A stretch of 64,000 nt of DNA, from assembly GCA_024305745.1 (NCBI GenBank), contig JAHRBS010000008.1, forward strand, positions 310,001-374,000, written 5' to 3'. Under the pieces are notes generated by a model, which worked only from the letters and a program-made list of their open reading frames with translations, had not been told where the DNA came from and made no database searches. The translations under genes and the position numbers were made by a program. This DNA is from Polyporus tsugae. Lineage: Eukaryota; Basidiomycota; Agaricomycetes; Polyporales; Polyporaceae. How positions within the stretch are numbered: the stretch's first letter is position 1; each line of letters begins with the position of its first letter. Positions 22,683-32,498 of the stretch are shown here, one piece after another.

Positions 22683-25210
22683 TCAGAGCCTTTGCTGGAA
22701 CCACTCCTCACAGTACGGAGTCCAGTACCCCATGTCCAAGTCCGAATCCTCCCATGTCCTGGCTTTTGGCCACCATGAATAGTCCTGTGTTTGGGAGAAA
22801 TTGTTGTCTGCATATCTTGTCAGAGTATTGAATGAAGATATGCTGTGAAAGGTTACGCACTTGCCGTGTATACCTTGTACACCCCGCAGATCACATCCAG
22901 CTTGTCAGACGACAGTGCATCGTCATAGTATGCATCACCGCATGATGGCACAAAGGCCTGGCCATAGTGCCAGACATCTGAGGATGGCCCTCGTTGTGCA
23001 AGTTCCATGCTTGGCCCGGCTCCAAGAATCTCGAGAGCTAAACACCAGACAATCCCGCCACAAAGGAGAGCAGCACGGCCCTTGGGCTGGGAGAGAATGG
23101 CATAGGCACGTCGCTGATACTCTTTGTAATCCCAGAAGTCCGGTTTGAAGTCTTGCTTATGCCACCCGAGGGTGACTTGAACAGGAGGATGAAGTGCAAC
23201 TATGTTCCATCACCTATCCGGTTCAAAGATGGTGTTGAATCGGATTCCCCGATCCACAAGGAACTGCACCACCACCATGGTTGTTTGAACCCCCTTGCGC
23301 CGATACAGCTCCAGAGCAATAATACCATCGACTATGACATCCCACCAGCTGTGGGCCTCATCGTCACGGTAGCGGATACAATAGTGTGGGGTTCGGTTGA
23401 AGATGACATGGGCAATGTGGATCGTTGGATGCTTCTGGGCATTATCTCATAGAGCGAGGTGGCAAGCAGGGTTGAGGTCCCAGATGAGGCCGGTGGCACT
23501 GGGCTTATTAGGGGTTTGGAGGAGGGAGGTGATGAGCGCACTCAGAGGCAGTACGTGCCTCTCATTGTTGGGAACGAGTTCAGTGTTTGTCATACTAAAT
23601 ATCTTCTATACGTGTTGAGCAGTGTGCTCCCTATAGTTGATGCCCAAGCCCTCAGCAACTTGGGTGAGGAGCCCATATCGGAAATAGCAGAGATCTTCCA
23701 AGGTTCTCCACATAGGCTGCCAGCGTTCAGGCTGCATGTTGTCAGGTTCATGGATGAACTGGAGGTCCTCCTGGAAGGCGCGTGCTGCAGTGTCCTTGGA
23801 AATGGCATGCTGGGACCCTGGATGGTACACTGGAACCTCGATGCGGTCATAAGAGTCCCAAGGGTTGTCAATAGCATTATCGGGGGCGAGCTTCAGGCAG
23901 ATATCTCATTCATCCCTCCAAGGATTGTAGAGTTTCTGGGAGTTTGGATGGGTTTCCCAAACTTCTCTGACTGCGCTGTGCTTGACGTATGTGCGATAAT
24001 CGAGGGCAAAGGTCTCGGGAGGGAGAGACATGTCTACATCTCCAACCTCCTTCCACAAGAACACAGTCGTAGGGCGTGTAGGTCGTGCATACTTCGCGGC
24101 CTTCGTCTCACGCTCCAATTGGGCGGCTCTGTGCTCGGCCGATTCATTTTGCTCCTTGGCTGCATTTGACTGCTTACGGCGTGCAAGGAAGTTGTGGCAG
24201 GACTCTCCAGGGAGCTGCCTCTGTCCATGCGGAATTGTGGGGGTGGGTTGGGATGTAGACGAAGGAGGAGGCAGATGAGATTGCTCCGGCATGGGTGGCC
24301 ATCTGAAGTGGGACTGCCATGTGAGATCGGGGTATACAGGAACAACGTACGGTTCATGTCCCCAGGGAAGATAGGGTCGAAGGAAGGGGAATTCGGCTAG
24401 TATGAGCGACGGATCTACATGCTGAGGCTTTGGCCACCAGACATACACAGGGAGATTGGCCCGAATCATGCATGGAACATGGTTGATCCAGGCAGTGCAT
24501 GCCTCGCCGGGCGTGAAATTAATAAATGTGCCGGCACGCAGCCCCGGAGAGAGGTCGGTGATGATTGAATCCCAGAGGAGATCAATCCAAGCAGGGAGCA
24601 TACCCTCATTGGTCAGCAGTTGGAACCATTGAGGAGGGTTAGCACTCGTGTCTATGGTTACAAGTGCAATGGCCATCATGCATCGTGTGACAAGGAGAGT
24701 GCAGGCATCGCGAGACCTCGCAGCGGCCTTGCGAGTGGCATACTTGTCCCTGTGGACATTCCTGTAGCCTTGCTCAGATGGAGATGGCCAAGACGGTGAA
24801 TCAATGGAGAACTTGGCCTCTGGATTTGGGGAGGCTAGCCAAAGGAGAGTGCTGGTGATGAACGTGAGACTGTTCTCCAGCATGTACCATGCCTTCTGCA
24901 CATCAGGGCTCAGGATGTAGCCTGGGGTGCGTCCCTCTGTGTGTTTGATAATGCGCACTCTCTGGGGGTCGACATTGAGGTGCGCGAGGAAGCTGGACTC
25001 TGTACCATAATGCTTGAGCATGTATGCCATCTCAGGGCATGCGTTCGTCGCCCAGCATGCCTTGCGCAAGTCTCGAGTGTCAAAGTTATCTTGGGGATCA
25101 AGCATGGGCAAACCGGGCAAGGATTCTACGTTGGATGGATTGACTACAGAATACACGTGGTTTTTGTACGAGAATATGTGAAAAGGTCTCGGGGGGCTGC
25201 CAAAGGTCAT
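22683..25210 (-). pseudogene. Large unknown agaricomycete-type gene with in-frame stops
   Basis: The start at 25210 (MTFGSPPRPFHIFSYKN) opens 434 continuous codons containing DTRDLRKACWATNACPE, MLKHYGTESSFLAHLNVDPQ and ANLPVYVWWPKP. A TGA at 23906-23908 then interrupts the frame, which continues unchanged through DNPWDSYDRIEVPVYHP and WRTLEDLCYFRYGLLTQVAEG. After a likely intron (donor near 23636, acceptor near 23437) it goes on with HIAHVIFNRTPHYCIRYRDDE, a second TGA at 23210-23212, GGIVWCLALEILG, LDVICGVYKVYTG, and ends CEEWFQQRL at 22683. I recognise the overall pattern as a large hypothetical family common in polypores, often in accessory regions; its function is unknown. Two stops at non-splice positions suggest a decayed copy. 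It is convergent with the transposase-like gene, their ends about 260 bases apart. Confidence 0.6.
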
Positions 25211-25522
25211 TAGCACGTGAGTTTCCTTGACATTGGGTAAAAAGATATACACACAGATGAGATGGCATCATGGCAGAAGAGGGGGGCAGGAGGGGGAGGG
25301 AAAATTCTCGCTGCAGTGGACACGAGGTTAGTTCATATAATTGAAAGTCGCCCTATTGAGAGACTCACATAAGGATAACCCGAGCACAAGGTGATTCGAA
25401 TGAGGTCGCTGCACTTGACATGGGACGAACAACGGGGGATGGGCGGCAAAGACAAGGGGATGCAAGGAGCCGGTGGCATAGAGAAAGACGGCAGAAACCG
25501 GCGAAACAATGCAATGGGAATA

Positions 25523-25672
25523 GAGCCGGACAGGCGATCGAGGCAGTAACGTGAGGACCAGAGTGATGGGGTTGCAAGTGAGTATGATGAGGTGAAAGAG
25601 CCGGACAGGTAATCGAGGCAGTGACACGAGGATATGAGTGACGGGGTTGCAAGTGAAGATCATGAGCTGCGT
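25523..25672. repeat. Two-copy 76-base tandem repeat
   Basis: GAGCCGGACAGG starts at 25523 and again at 25599, and the following sequence (ATCGAGGCAGT, then ATGGGGTTGCAAGTGA) recurs at the same spacing with a few changes. The second copy runs into hairpin repeat 4. Confidence 0.6.
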
Positions 25673-25695
25673 AGGGAGAGAACCCAACGCAGCTC
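25664..25695 (-). repeat. Hairpin repeat 4
   Basis: Arms GAGCTGCGTAGGG and CCCAACGCAGCTC pair at 12 of 13 positions around AGAGAA (TTCTCT on the other strand). The outer pairs differ from the other copies but still pair. Confidence 0.7.
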
Positions 25696-25725
25696 ACGGG
25701 TGAGAAGTGGGAGGGTAGGAAAGTC

Positions 25726-25755
25726 ACCTGCAGTGGGAGAAAACCCAACGCAGGT
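25726..25755 (-). repeat. Hairpin repeat 5
   Basis: Arms ACCTGCAGTGGG and CCCAACGCAGGT around AGAAAA (TTTTCT on the other strand). Outer ACCTGC/GCAGGT replaces GTCTGC/GCAGAC with pairing kept. Confidence 0.7.
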
Positions 25756-26017
25756 AGGAGAGCAGCAAGATGGAGTTGAGGAACGAAGCAGAACACGTAG
25801 TGGCGAGTGAATACAGTGAAGGCTGCTATTACTTGGGTACAGTTATTTGACGCTATTGATATTGTGGCGGGATTGGCATTGGTGGCACCTTATTTGTGCA
25901 TGTTTATATTGTGGCAATGGTGGCGCAAGCCCTTGTCACCCTCTTCTGAGTCTTCCGAGTCTTTGCCCTCGCAATTGCCCTCTCCTCCCTCTAACCTCAC
26001 CTCCTTCCTCCTCTCTT

Positions 26018-26047
26018 GTCTGTGCATGGTTACTTCCATGCCCAGCT
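26018..26047 (+). repeat. Hairpin repeat 6
   Basis: Inner arms GCATGG and CCATGC pair perfectly around the loop TTACTT; the outer CTG/CAG also pairs. Orientation is opposite to repeats 4 and 5, only 260 bases away. Confidence 0.6.
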
Positions 26048-26065
26048 GTGCGCGATAATCATGCA

Positions 26066-26095
26066 GTCTGCATGTGGTTCTTTCCATGCGCAGAC
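26066..26095 (+). repeat. Hairpin repeat 7
   Basis: Outer GTCTGC/GCAGAC and inner GG/CC pairs around the loop TTCTTT. The closing pair is T-A (TGG/CCA) instead of G-C. Confidence 0.65.
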
Positions 26096-26399
26096 TAGGC
26101 AACCTCCCTCATACAGACTAGGCAACATCCCTCGTTCCGGACCCGTCGCCATCGCTCAGCCCTTCAAATCTGAAAATGTGATGCTCTCCCTGCCGCTTGA
26201 ACGACCACCGGCATCTAATTGTGGTGCGCTCTTCTTTTTGTTGGAAACACCCTTCACCTAATTGAACTACATCGCCTTAGACCAACTCCACCTCTGTGAT
26301 GGGGTCCGCCCCAGGATATCAACCCATGGCTCGTTGTCCATAGCATCGTCTCATCCTCACTCTCTACCACCCACATGTCTTTGCCCCACCATGTGAGTC

Positions 26400-27422
26400 T
26401 CCCCATCCAGATCTTGACCTATGTTACTAACTATCGAACCCCCGGCATCAAATCCAACCCGGGCTGTGCCTTCCAAGTCACTCGCATCCATGCAATGTAC
26501 GTCGTAGCCGCACCATTCAGCACTTGTTATACCCACTGAATGACTCCTAGGTCCTCATACCCGCACCAGCCTTATACCTATCAATCCACCCTCCGGCCCC
26601 AAATCAAGTTCCCCTCCTCTACCCCCCTCCGAACCGACCTTGTCGCCATCCATTCCCCGCTCTACCGTCATCTCTCTTGCCAGTCCAAGATCCTCAACCT
26701 CTCACAGCCTACCCACATCCATCCCCGGGCCAAGTCAAATCCATAAACCATCGTCATCAGCCCTAGACTACCTATTTGACGAGGACTCAGACTCTGAGGA
26801 CAAAGACACCCGCTCCGTACTTGCCTTCTTGGATGCACACAAATCCCCGCGGAGATCTTGGAGTCCTGTTCTTGACCACGCAACCCTCGCCACTTTTGAT
26901 GCTTTGGCGAACAAGACAGAAGGTGCTCAGAATGCTCGGAATGCTCAGCAAAGGGACAAGAGCCCATCGCCAATAGACATCCCTCTCCCTGTTTCAAGAC
27001 TCATGCCGTCGCCGCCTTTAGGCCCAATCCTGTCCCCCTTGAGACCTTCACGCAAACGGCGCCGTTCAGAATATGAGCCTGATGATGATCATCCTCTGGC
27101 GCGTGCCATGCAACGTTGAAGTGAAGCTGGCCCCCCTGCCCCTGTCCGATCTCAGACCCCTTCCCATGTCAATGTCAACAAAGCCTCTCCACTCCACCCT
27201 TCCCCTTGTCCAGTGCTCCCTCTCATGTCATCACCACACACCCAGGCCGTGTCTCCGACTGTCCCTTCAGCTCCGACTCTGCCATCTGACGAGGACAAGT
27301 CCCTTCCTTCATCCGAAGCCCAGGAGGACGACCAGCCAGTAGATTATTTCGGGTTAGATGACTCCATGTGGATCTGGATGGGAGGCTTTGACGATATCCC
27401 TGCATTCTACAGTACCTATTAG
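26400..27422 (+). pseudogene. Pro/Ser-rich unknown gene with an in-frame stop
   Basis: From about 26640 one frame reads LSPSIPRSTVISLASP, ALDYLFDEDSDSEDK, KSPRRSWSPVLDHATL and RKRRRSEYEPDDDHPLARAM. It meets TGA at 27117-27119 and continues unchanged (SEAGPPAPVRSQTPSH) to VDYFGLDDSMWIWMGGFDD and a natural stop at 27420-27422. The acidic, basic and proline-rich composition and the acidic tail suggest a nuclear or disordered protein, but there is no known domain. An upstream exon ending near 26498 with a GTACGT donor (TNYRTPGIKSNPGCAFQVT) is plausible. The start codon is not fixed, and the single stop could come from CGA by C-to-T change. Confidence 0.4.
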
Positions 27423-27802
27423 TTTTTGTGTCTTTGTCAATGTATGCATGAATTTCAATATCACTCAGTTTGATAAATGTCAGGATGTGGCATGGTGCAA
27501 GACAAATTGATTCCAGTCTTTCAAATCCAAATCTACTGAAATACACAACAATGCATGACTGAGACAGATGATACGAAATAGTGTGTAGTCTACGCTTCCT
27601 CGCTCACGTCAATGATGTCATCCCTCTAGTCCATGATTGAGAAAGCACATTTGCGCTTGAGGCAGCAACTTGGTTGTACAGATGTGGATGCCTGGTCCTC
27701 GTCCTCCTCCATGAGGGTGAGGTCGACAATGGCTGTAGCGGAAGAACTTGTAGCTGATGCTGCCGTGAACACGCAAAGAGTTTTCTCATCCAGTAGGGGG
27801 CT

Positions 27803-28600
27803 TCAGATGCGACGTCCTATCTTCTGATCCTCCAGAGAGGCCTCAATGGCAGCGCGGAGCTGTTCTGCCTCCTCCTCATCAAGCCTAGCTGCTTCCTCAG
27901 AGCCCAGCGGTTCAGAGGTCTTCAAGCGCTTGGAAGGGTGTACAGTTGAATTGATGCCGGATCTGGAGCGGGGAGGGGCGGAGCCAGAGCCAGAATGTGA
28001 GTGACAAGCCCCTGAAGGCCTAGATCTAGAAACTGATGGCAAGAGGTCTGGCTCGGGGAGAGATGCGCGAGCCTTACTCCATGTGTGAGCCTGAGCTATT
28101 TTCTCAAAGACCTCGTTGTCGTCCGGGGTGTGGAGAGGGCACCCGCCAGCCATACTACAGTGGTGAGAGCAAAGCTGCCAGAGACAGTACTTCGCTACTT
28201 TGATAGAGCACCGCGCACTAATTGAGCATCGAACAGACAAGGTTCCAGAGGTTCCCGAAGCCTGACTCAACTGAGACAAAGAAGGGGAGAGAGACTGGAA
28301 CAATGAAGGGGATAGCGAGGGGGATGTCGGCAGCAGTCGGTCCTGATCAATCTTGCTATTGCACCAGCAAAAGTATGTTTTGTGCACCTTGAATCCCCAT
28401 CCATCACAAGGGTTGCACTGGCCAATCGAGGACTTTAGACAACAATCAACCCAATCCAAGCCTCTCGCAACGCACCACAACATAACTTCATCCAAAGTTA
28501 GGCGAGTCCCGGGCTTTGCAGACTTGAACTCCAAGTGGCTTCTGACACGTGTCGCACATCCATTCGGAGGCGGAATGGAACAGAGGACCCTAGTAATGAG
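27803..28600 (-). CDS. Cys-rich unknown protein of the accessory block
   Basis: A minus-strand frame ends at 27803 (SLEDQKIGRRI). It contains TRLTLDEVMLWCVARGLDWV, CNPCDGWGF, YFCWCNSKID, a Ser/Pro spacer, then the Cys cluster SARCSIKVAKYCLWQLCSHHC followed by HTPDDN, an SRSRPSGACHSHSGSGSAPPR segment and an acidic helical end (EEAARLDEEEAEQLRAAIEA). The spacing C-x5-6-C-x3-C-x3-C resembles the Cys cluster at the N-terminus of the gene ending at 30910, so the two may share a zinc-binding module. The open frame continues upstream to 28792, but that part overlaps hairpin repeat 8 and is probably not coding. Start and intron structure are unresolved. Confidence 0.35.
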   Translation of the reverse strand, partial: LITRVLCSIPPPNGCATRVRSHLEFKSAKPGTRLTLDEVMLWCVARGLDWVDCCLKSSIGQCNPCDGWGFKVHKTYFCWCNSKIDQDRLLPTSPSLSPSLFQSLSPSLSQLSQASGTSGTLSVRCSISARCSIKVAKYCLWQLCSHHCSMAGGCPLHTPDDNEVFEKIAQAHTWSKARASLPEPDLLPSVSRSRPSGACHSHSGSGSAPPRSRSGINSTVHPSKRLKTSEPLGSEEAARLDEEEAEQLRAAIEASLEDQKIGRRI

Positions 28601-28683
28601 ACATCGAGCTGCGTGGGGCACGACAAAGATATTGATGGGAATACGGCCAAGAACAGTCCGAAGCAAGGCAGAAATTGGGCCGC

Positions 28684-28713
28684 GTCTGCAGCGGGAAATA
28701 ACCCAATGCAGAC
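28684..28713 (-). repeat. Hairpin repeat 8
   Basis: Arms GTCTGCAGCGGG and CCCAATGCAGAC around AAATAA (TTATTT on the other strand). Seven outer and three inner pairs are perfect. Confidence 0.7.
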
Positions 28714-29046
28714 ACACCAGAAGTTGAAAGCCTGGGATGTCTGTGTGGTGGATAATGAGTCTGGGAGGAAGAGAAGAAATATAAGGCAACATATGTACGA
28801 GCGGTTATCACAAAGAGGTCAGAGAGAGGTTTTGCTGGAGTACAGTGACCTCCTCTGGAGCTATATACTCTGACTGACATAAGACCTTCACAGATTATTC
28901 AGCAACTTCTGCTGGTGTCCATCGCTCAACGGTTCAGGACACTGAAATTGGACGGGAGAATTGTAACCTTAACTAAATGGGAGCACATCGAGAACATCAA
29001 CAAAACTAGCTAAGAATAGATCCTCATCCTGGCGCCCTTAGCCTTG

Positions 29047-30910
29047 TCATCCAGTCAGTGATTGCCGAACAGTGGCCCACAAGCCCCTACCATTGTGAGG
29101 CAGTGATGCTGCCATCTTTCGTTCTGCCTCTGTTGAGTACTTCCATGCATGTTCCTGTTTGTAGTACATTGGCCCTGTGAACTTGACACCCGGAAAGACC
29201 TTCGGAAATTCTTCGGGAAGCTTGCTGCAATTGACCTTGGATAGGAGACGGAAGCCCTCAATCATGTCCTGTGAGAACATGCCCTTCGGCCAGCCGAGCA
29301 GATGAACGGAGGAAGGCACATAAACACAGCCCTGCGCCCAGAGCTGATCGTGAAAGGAAGGATCCAAAGAGGCCAGTGATGGGGGAGTGGCTGCGGGAGT
29401 GGGAATTGGTAGCAAGTGGCTGTACCCCCAAGGTGGCGGAGAGATGCTCGGGGAGGGGGGATGTAAATGATGCGTGACAGACAAACTAGCATGTGGTGAC
29501 AGATAACGCTCATAACTGTCCAACTGAGGGAACCCCAGACCAGCATTAAACCCACTTGAGGCAGGGACAGACATGGCAGGTGATAACGGTTCAGGACAAG
29601 ATGAAGGGGTAGATGGTGTCGAGGATGGTGGAGGTGGGGTACAAGGGCTTGGTAGGTCGGAGAGAAATGGCGAAGGGCGACGAAAGGCTTCTAGTGCTGA
29701 TGGTGTGTCAAGGAGCACAGGCGGGGTGCATGGGCCCGAGACGTTGGAGGGAAATGGCAACAGACAAGTAAAGCCTTCCACAGGCGATGTGGCACCAAGG
29801 AGCGCAGCAGCCAGATGTGGCTGACAAGGACCTTTATGAGAAAGGTTGAGATGACGAGACGCTGTTGGGCGGAAAGACGGGCCATCCTCTGCCCACACTC
29901 GTTTTCTTCTCAAATGTGTCGGAGGTGCCATGATCGTCGCCTGCATGGTAGGGGGAGAGGAAAGCGGATCCCCCAGAGACTCAACTCCACCAGCTCGCTG
30001 TTGTCCTGCTTCTTGGATCTGACGATCTATGTCCAGACAGTCGACGACCCCATTTGCCTGCCAGAGGAAGACTTGATGAGAGTACACTTTCACAACCTCA
30101 CTGACCTCAAGATCCTCCCATTGTTGGCTAGAAAGAATGTAACCTTGAAGACACTCATCCATAGACACCACCAGCTTTTGAAGGAGATCCGGGTGGTCAG
30201 CGGCCCTGAAGTACGGCCAACCAACAATACCCTGGACGGGATATCGTTCCGGAGGCTGCCCGTTCTGAAAAACAATGATTATATGCATGGAGAGCACAAG
30301 GGGTAAGGCTTGAGCGAGTACATACCTGTCGCCAAAACCAGACAATGATCAACTTTACGAGGCTCTCCCGGTGTGCCCAAAGCTTCTCCTTGCCCACCAA
30401 CACTTCTCTCTTCTTCTTCTAAGACTCGTCCCACTCCTTTCGCCAATTTACGTCCATCACCTTTCAAAAACGCAGGGTAGAAGTATTCGCCTCGAGCCCG
30501 ATGCCTGCTACGCCGGCGGGAGCAGCGCCTACGGCAGCTTGGCCTTCCGACAAAACCGCGGCAACAACCAGGCTGGCTGATACCACCGGCGAAACAGCTT
30601 GTACAATCACTGGGGCAGTTGACAAGGCTGCCATTGGGACCGCCCTCAGTACTGGAGGGGAGATGGGTTCCGGCCATATCATGGTGAAGCCGTCTATGGG
30701 GATGGGATGGGCAAGAAACGAGGCAGTGGCCAGAGTGCATCTTGCCTTTGTGTGTACATTGTATCCACAGGGTGATCCCAGCTCGACACAGCATGACTTG
30801 CACATCTTATTGGTGCAGCTACGGGAGACGTTGGTTTTGCAGCAGTTGACATCCGCACATTGAGCTTGGTTGACGAACGTCACTTGGAAATTGACAGGAT
30901 GGGGCGCCAT
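29047..30910 (-). CDS. Unknown protein with N-terminal Cys cluster, Pro/Ser-rich middle
   Basis: The gene probably starts at 30910 (MAPHPVNFQVTFVN). It continues into a dense Cys cluster (CADVNCCKTNVSRSCTNKMC, then KSCCVELGSPCG) likely to bind zinc. After a region whose splicing I could not settle (about 30320-30500) comes ESLVKLIIVWFWRQ, an intron at 30263-30325, and NGQPPERYPVQGIVGWPYF, with a long downstream frame to 29047. The middle is very Pro/Ser-rich, and the end reads GVKFTGPMYYKQEHAWKYST. The Cys cluster followed by a 'V-W-x-(E/Q)-NGQPP-x-R-x-P-x-QG' segment is a pattern I associate with a multi-copy agaricomycete family of unknown role, usually in repeat-rich regions. No stop inside the well-read parts was found, unlike its neighbours. 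Confidence 0.5.
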
Positions 30911-31022
30911 GACGAGTAGGGATATAGGAATGTGATTCTTGAGGGTAGAATGCCAGAGAAGAGAGGGGACAAGGGATGTGTGCAATGTGGTAATAACTAG
31001 CGGGGGTAGGAGTCAACCACGA

Positions 31023-31051
31023 ATCTGTGCTGGAGACAACCACACACAGAC
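31023..31051 (-). repeat. Hairpin repeat 9
   Basis: Arms TCTGTGCTGG and CCACACACAGA (one-base bulge) around AGACAA (TTGTCT on the other strand). First of a right-hand cluster of three. Confidence 0.55.
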
Positions 31052-31496
31052 TCGTCAGAGAGCCGATGGAAGGGGGTGGGGGGAGAGCTGCAGAATGGGC
31101 GGCCTGGGTGGGGATGACGACGGATAGACTGGGCAATCAATGATCGAGAGGGAGGAGGGAGAATCGGCGAGGGGTGCACCCAGGGGATGGAGAGTTTGAA
31201 CGATTTTGTGATGGAGCGTACCCTGAAACTTGGAAAGTCCTTATTAGCAAGGCCATTAACCTTCCCACAAGAACAACCCCCACTATTGAGCCCTGTCCAC
31301 GGCCGGATAAGTGGAGCAAACAGCAGAGGTAGAGATAAGATGTACATACCATCAATGATGAGCCTCAGAAAGCTAAATCCCCATCCTTGCAACTCCCGGA
31401 TACGCAGATCGTGCCATTGGGGAAGCGATCGTCGATGGAAACGATGTGGTGAAGGGGTCGACTCCGGGGCTCAAGCAAGACAATCGCGAGAACTCA

Positions 31497-31526
31497 GCCT
31501 GCGTGTGGAAAGAACCACACGCAGAC
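31497..31526 (-). repeat. Hairpin repeat 10 (perfect 10-bp stem)
   Basis: CTGCGTGTGG at 31499-31508 and CCACACGCAG at 31515-31524 are perfectly complementary around AAAGAA (TTCTTT on the other strand). The most regular copy of the family. Confidence 0.8.
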
Positions 31527-31564
31527 ACCAGAGATGCAGGATAGCATCATAGCAAGTAACCACA

Positions 31565-31594
31565 GTCTGTGCATGGAGATAACCACACACAGGC
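31565..31594 (-). repeat. Hairpin repeat 11
   Basis: Arms GTCTGTGCATGG and CCACACACAGGC around AGATAA (TTATCT on the other strand), with G-T pairing possible in the middle. Confidence 0.6.
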
Positions 31595-31800
31595 AAGACT
31601 GGCAAACGATGGAGACAGAGGAGAGGAGGAGGTACGACCTGACTGGGAGGTGAAGAGCCAAGTAAAGGCGGCAGAGGCTGACAGGGCTGACCGAATAGCG
31701 ATCTCGATCATGAAGGTCTCGGATCGGACGTGCCGACGTGGCCGGACGGGCGCTATCTGATGGGCGCTATCTGTCAGATAGAGATAACGGGATTTCACGG

Positions 31801-32498
31801 TAGTACGTGCTTTTTGCTGCTCGAGGACCGTGAAAGCGGCTAGCTCAGGACAAACAAACACAAACCTCACACGCCACAGTACCTCCGCCAGTGCAGGCTG
31901 TGCAGCATGTATTAGTAATTAAGTACTTGTTGACATGATGTACCTCATGGCCATCGGACAACTCAGAAGTCTCGAGAAAAATTCCCTCAAAGGTCTCTGG
32001 CCAGGGAGGGTTTCAAATGATCCATTCGGTGATTTTCGTGGACTCGTCCTCAGTGCCACGGCGTACGGCTTGGGTTCCCGCTCGCACTGGCAGTTCGTAC
32101 GGTAGTCACTGAAGAGGATGACTTACTGACAAGAACGTACTCAACGGCCGACCCCGCACGCTACAAGGTTCAAGCAGTAGGGCCAGAACAGGCAGAGGTG
32201 ATTCAGAATACCATTGATTTTCTCTAGTCGACCTCATGGAGACTCCGACCATACTAATCGCGACTTCGTCATGCCCATGGCAAGCGGTCTCGGATGCGGA
32301 CTTGACGGAAACTACTGAGCTTGATCATAGGGCAGGAGGAAAATCATCACTGGGAAGGTTCCTTCTCGAAGGAATCGGAAAGGCCCCGTTAGCAAGTATC
32401 ATAGCACAACCGTAGACACGCCCTCGGCGGACTTTACGCCGACGTATTTTTGTCCCAGACTCCTGTCTACCACAGACGTCCACAAGGTTCAACGTTCA
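31801..32498. other. Intergenic, element end to DUF6699 copy 2
   Basis: No gene recognised. It should hold the 3' untranslated region of the minus-strand DUF6699 gene. Confidence 0.4.

Larger units (their letters stand above)
19524..31800. mobile_element. Candidate 12-kb mobile element (KDZ-type), possibly composite
   Basis: The block differs from its flanks in gene content and carries a KDZ-related transposase gene plus four unknown genes. The candidate inverted ends are GGTGAATATCCGGTTATC at 19525-19542 and, on the other strand, CCGTGAAATCCCGTTATC at 31783-31800; they match at about 16 positions with one small gap. Next to each lies the near-palindrome TATCTGTCAGATA (19540-19552 and 31768-31781). 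Eleven copies of a 30-base hairpin occur between 19.7 and 31.6 kb and I saw none outside. I could not find a convincing target-site duplication: flanks GAGAGCGT and TAGTACGT share only five of eight bases. The internal order of hairpins suggests that two or three units may be joined. Exact ends remain uncertain. Confidence 0.5.

Noticed and set aside
25328..25796. Minus-strand frames with repeated LTCNP...LVLTLLP phrases
   Set aside because: They arise from the 76-base tandem repeat and the hairpins there, not from a protein gene.
19508..31808. An eight-base target duplication at the accessory element (GAGAGCGT and TAGTACGT)
   Set aside because: Only five of eight bases agree, which is not enough; the exact ends are left open.
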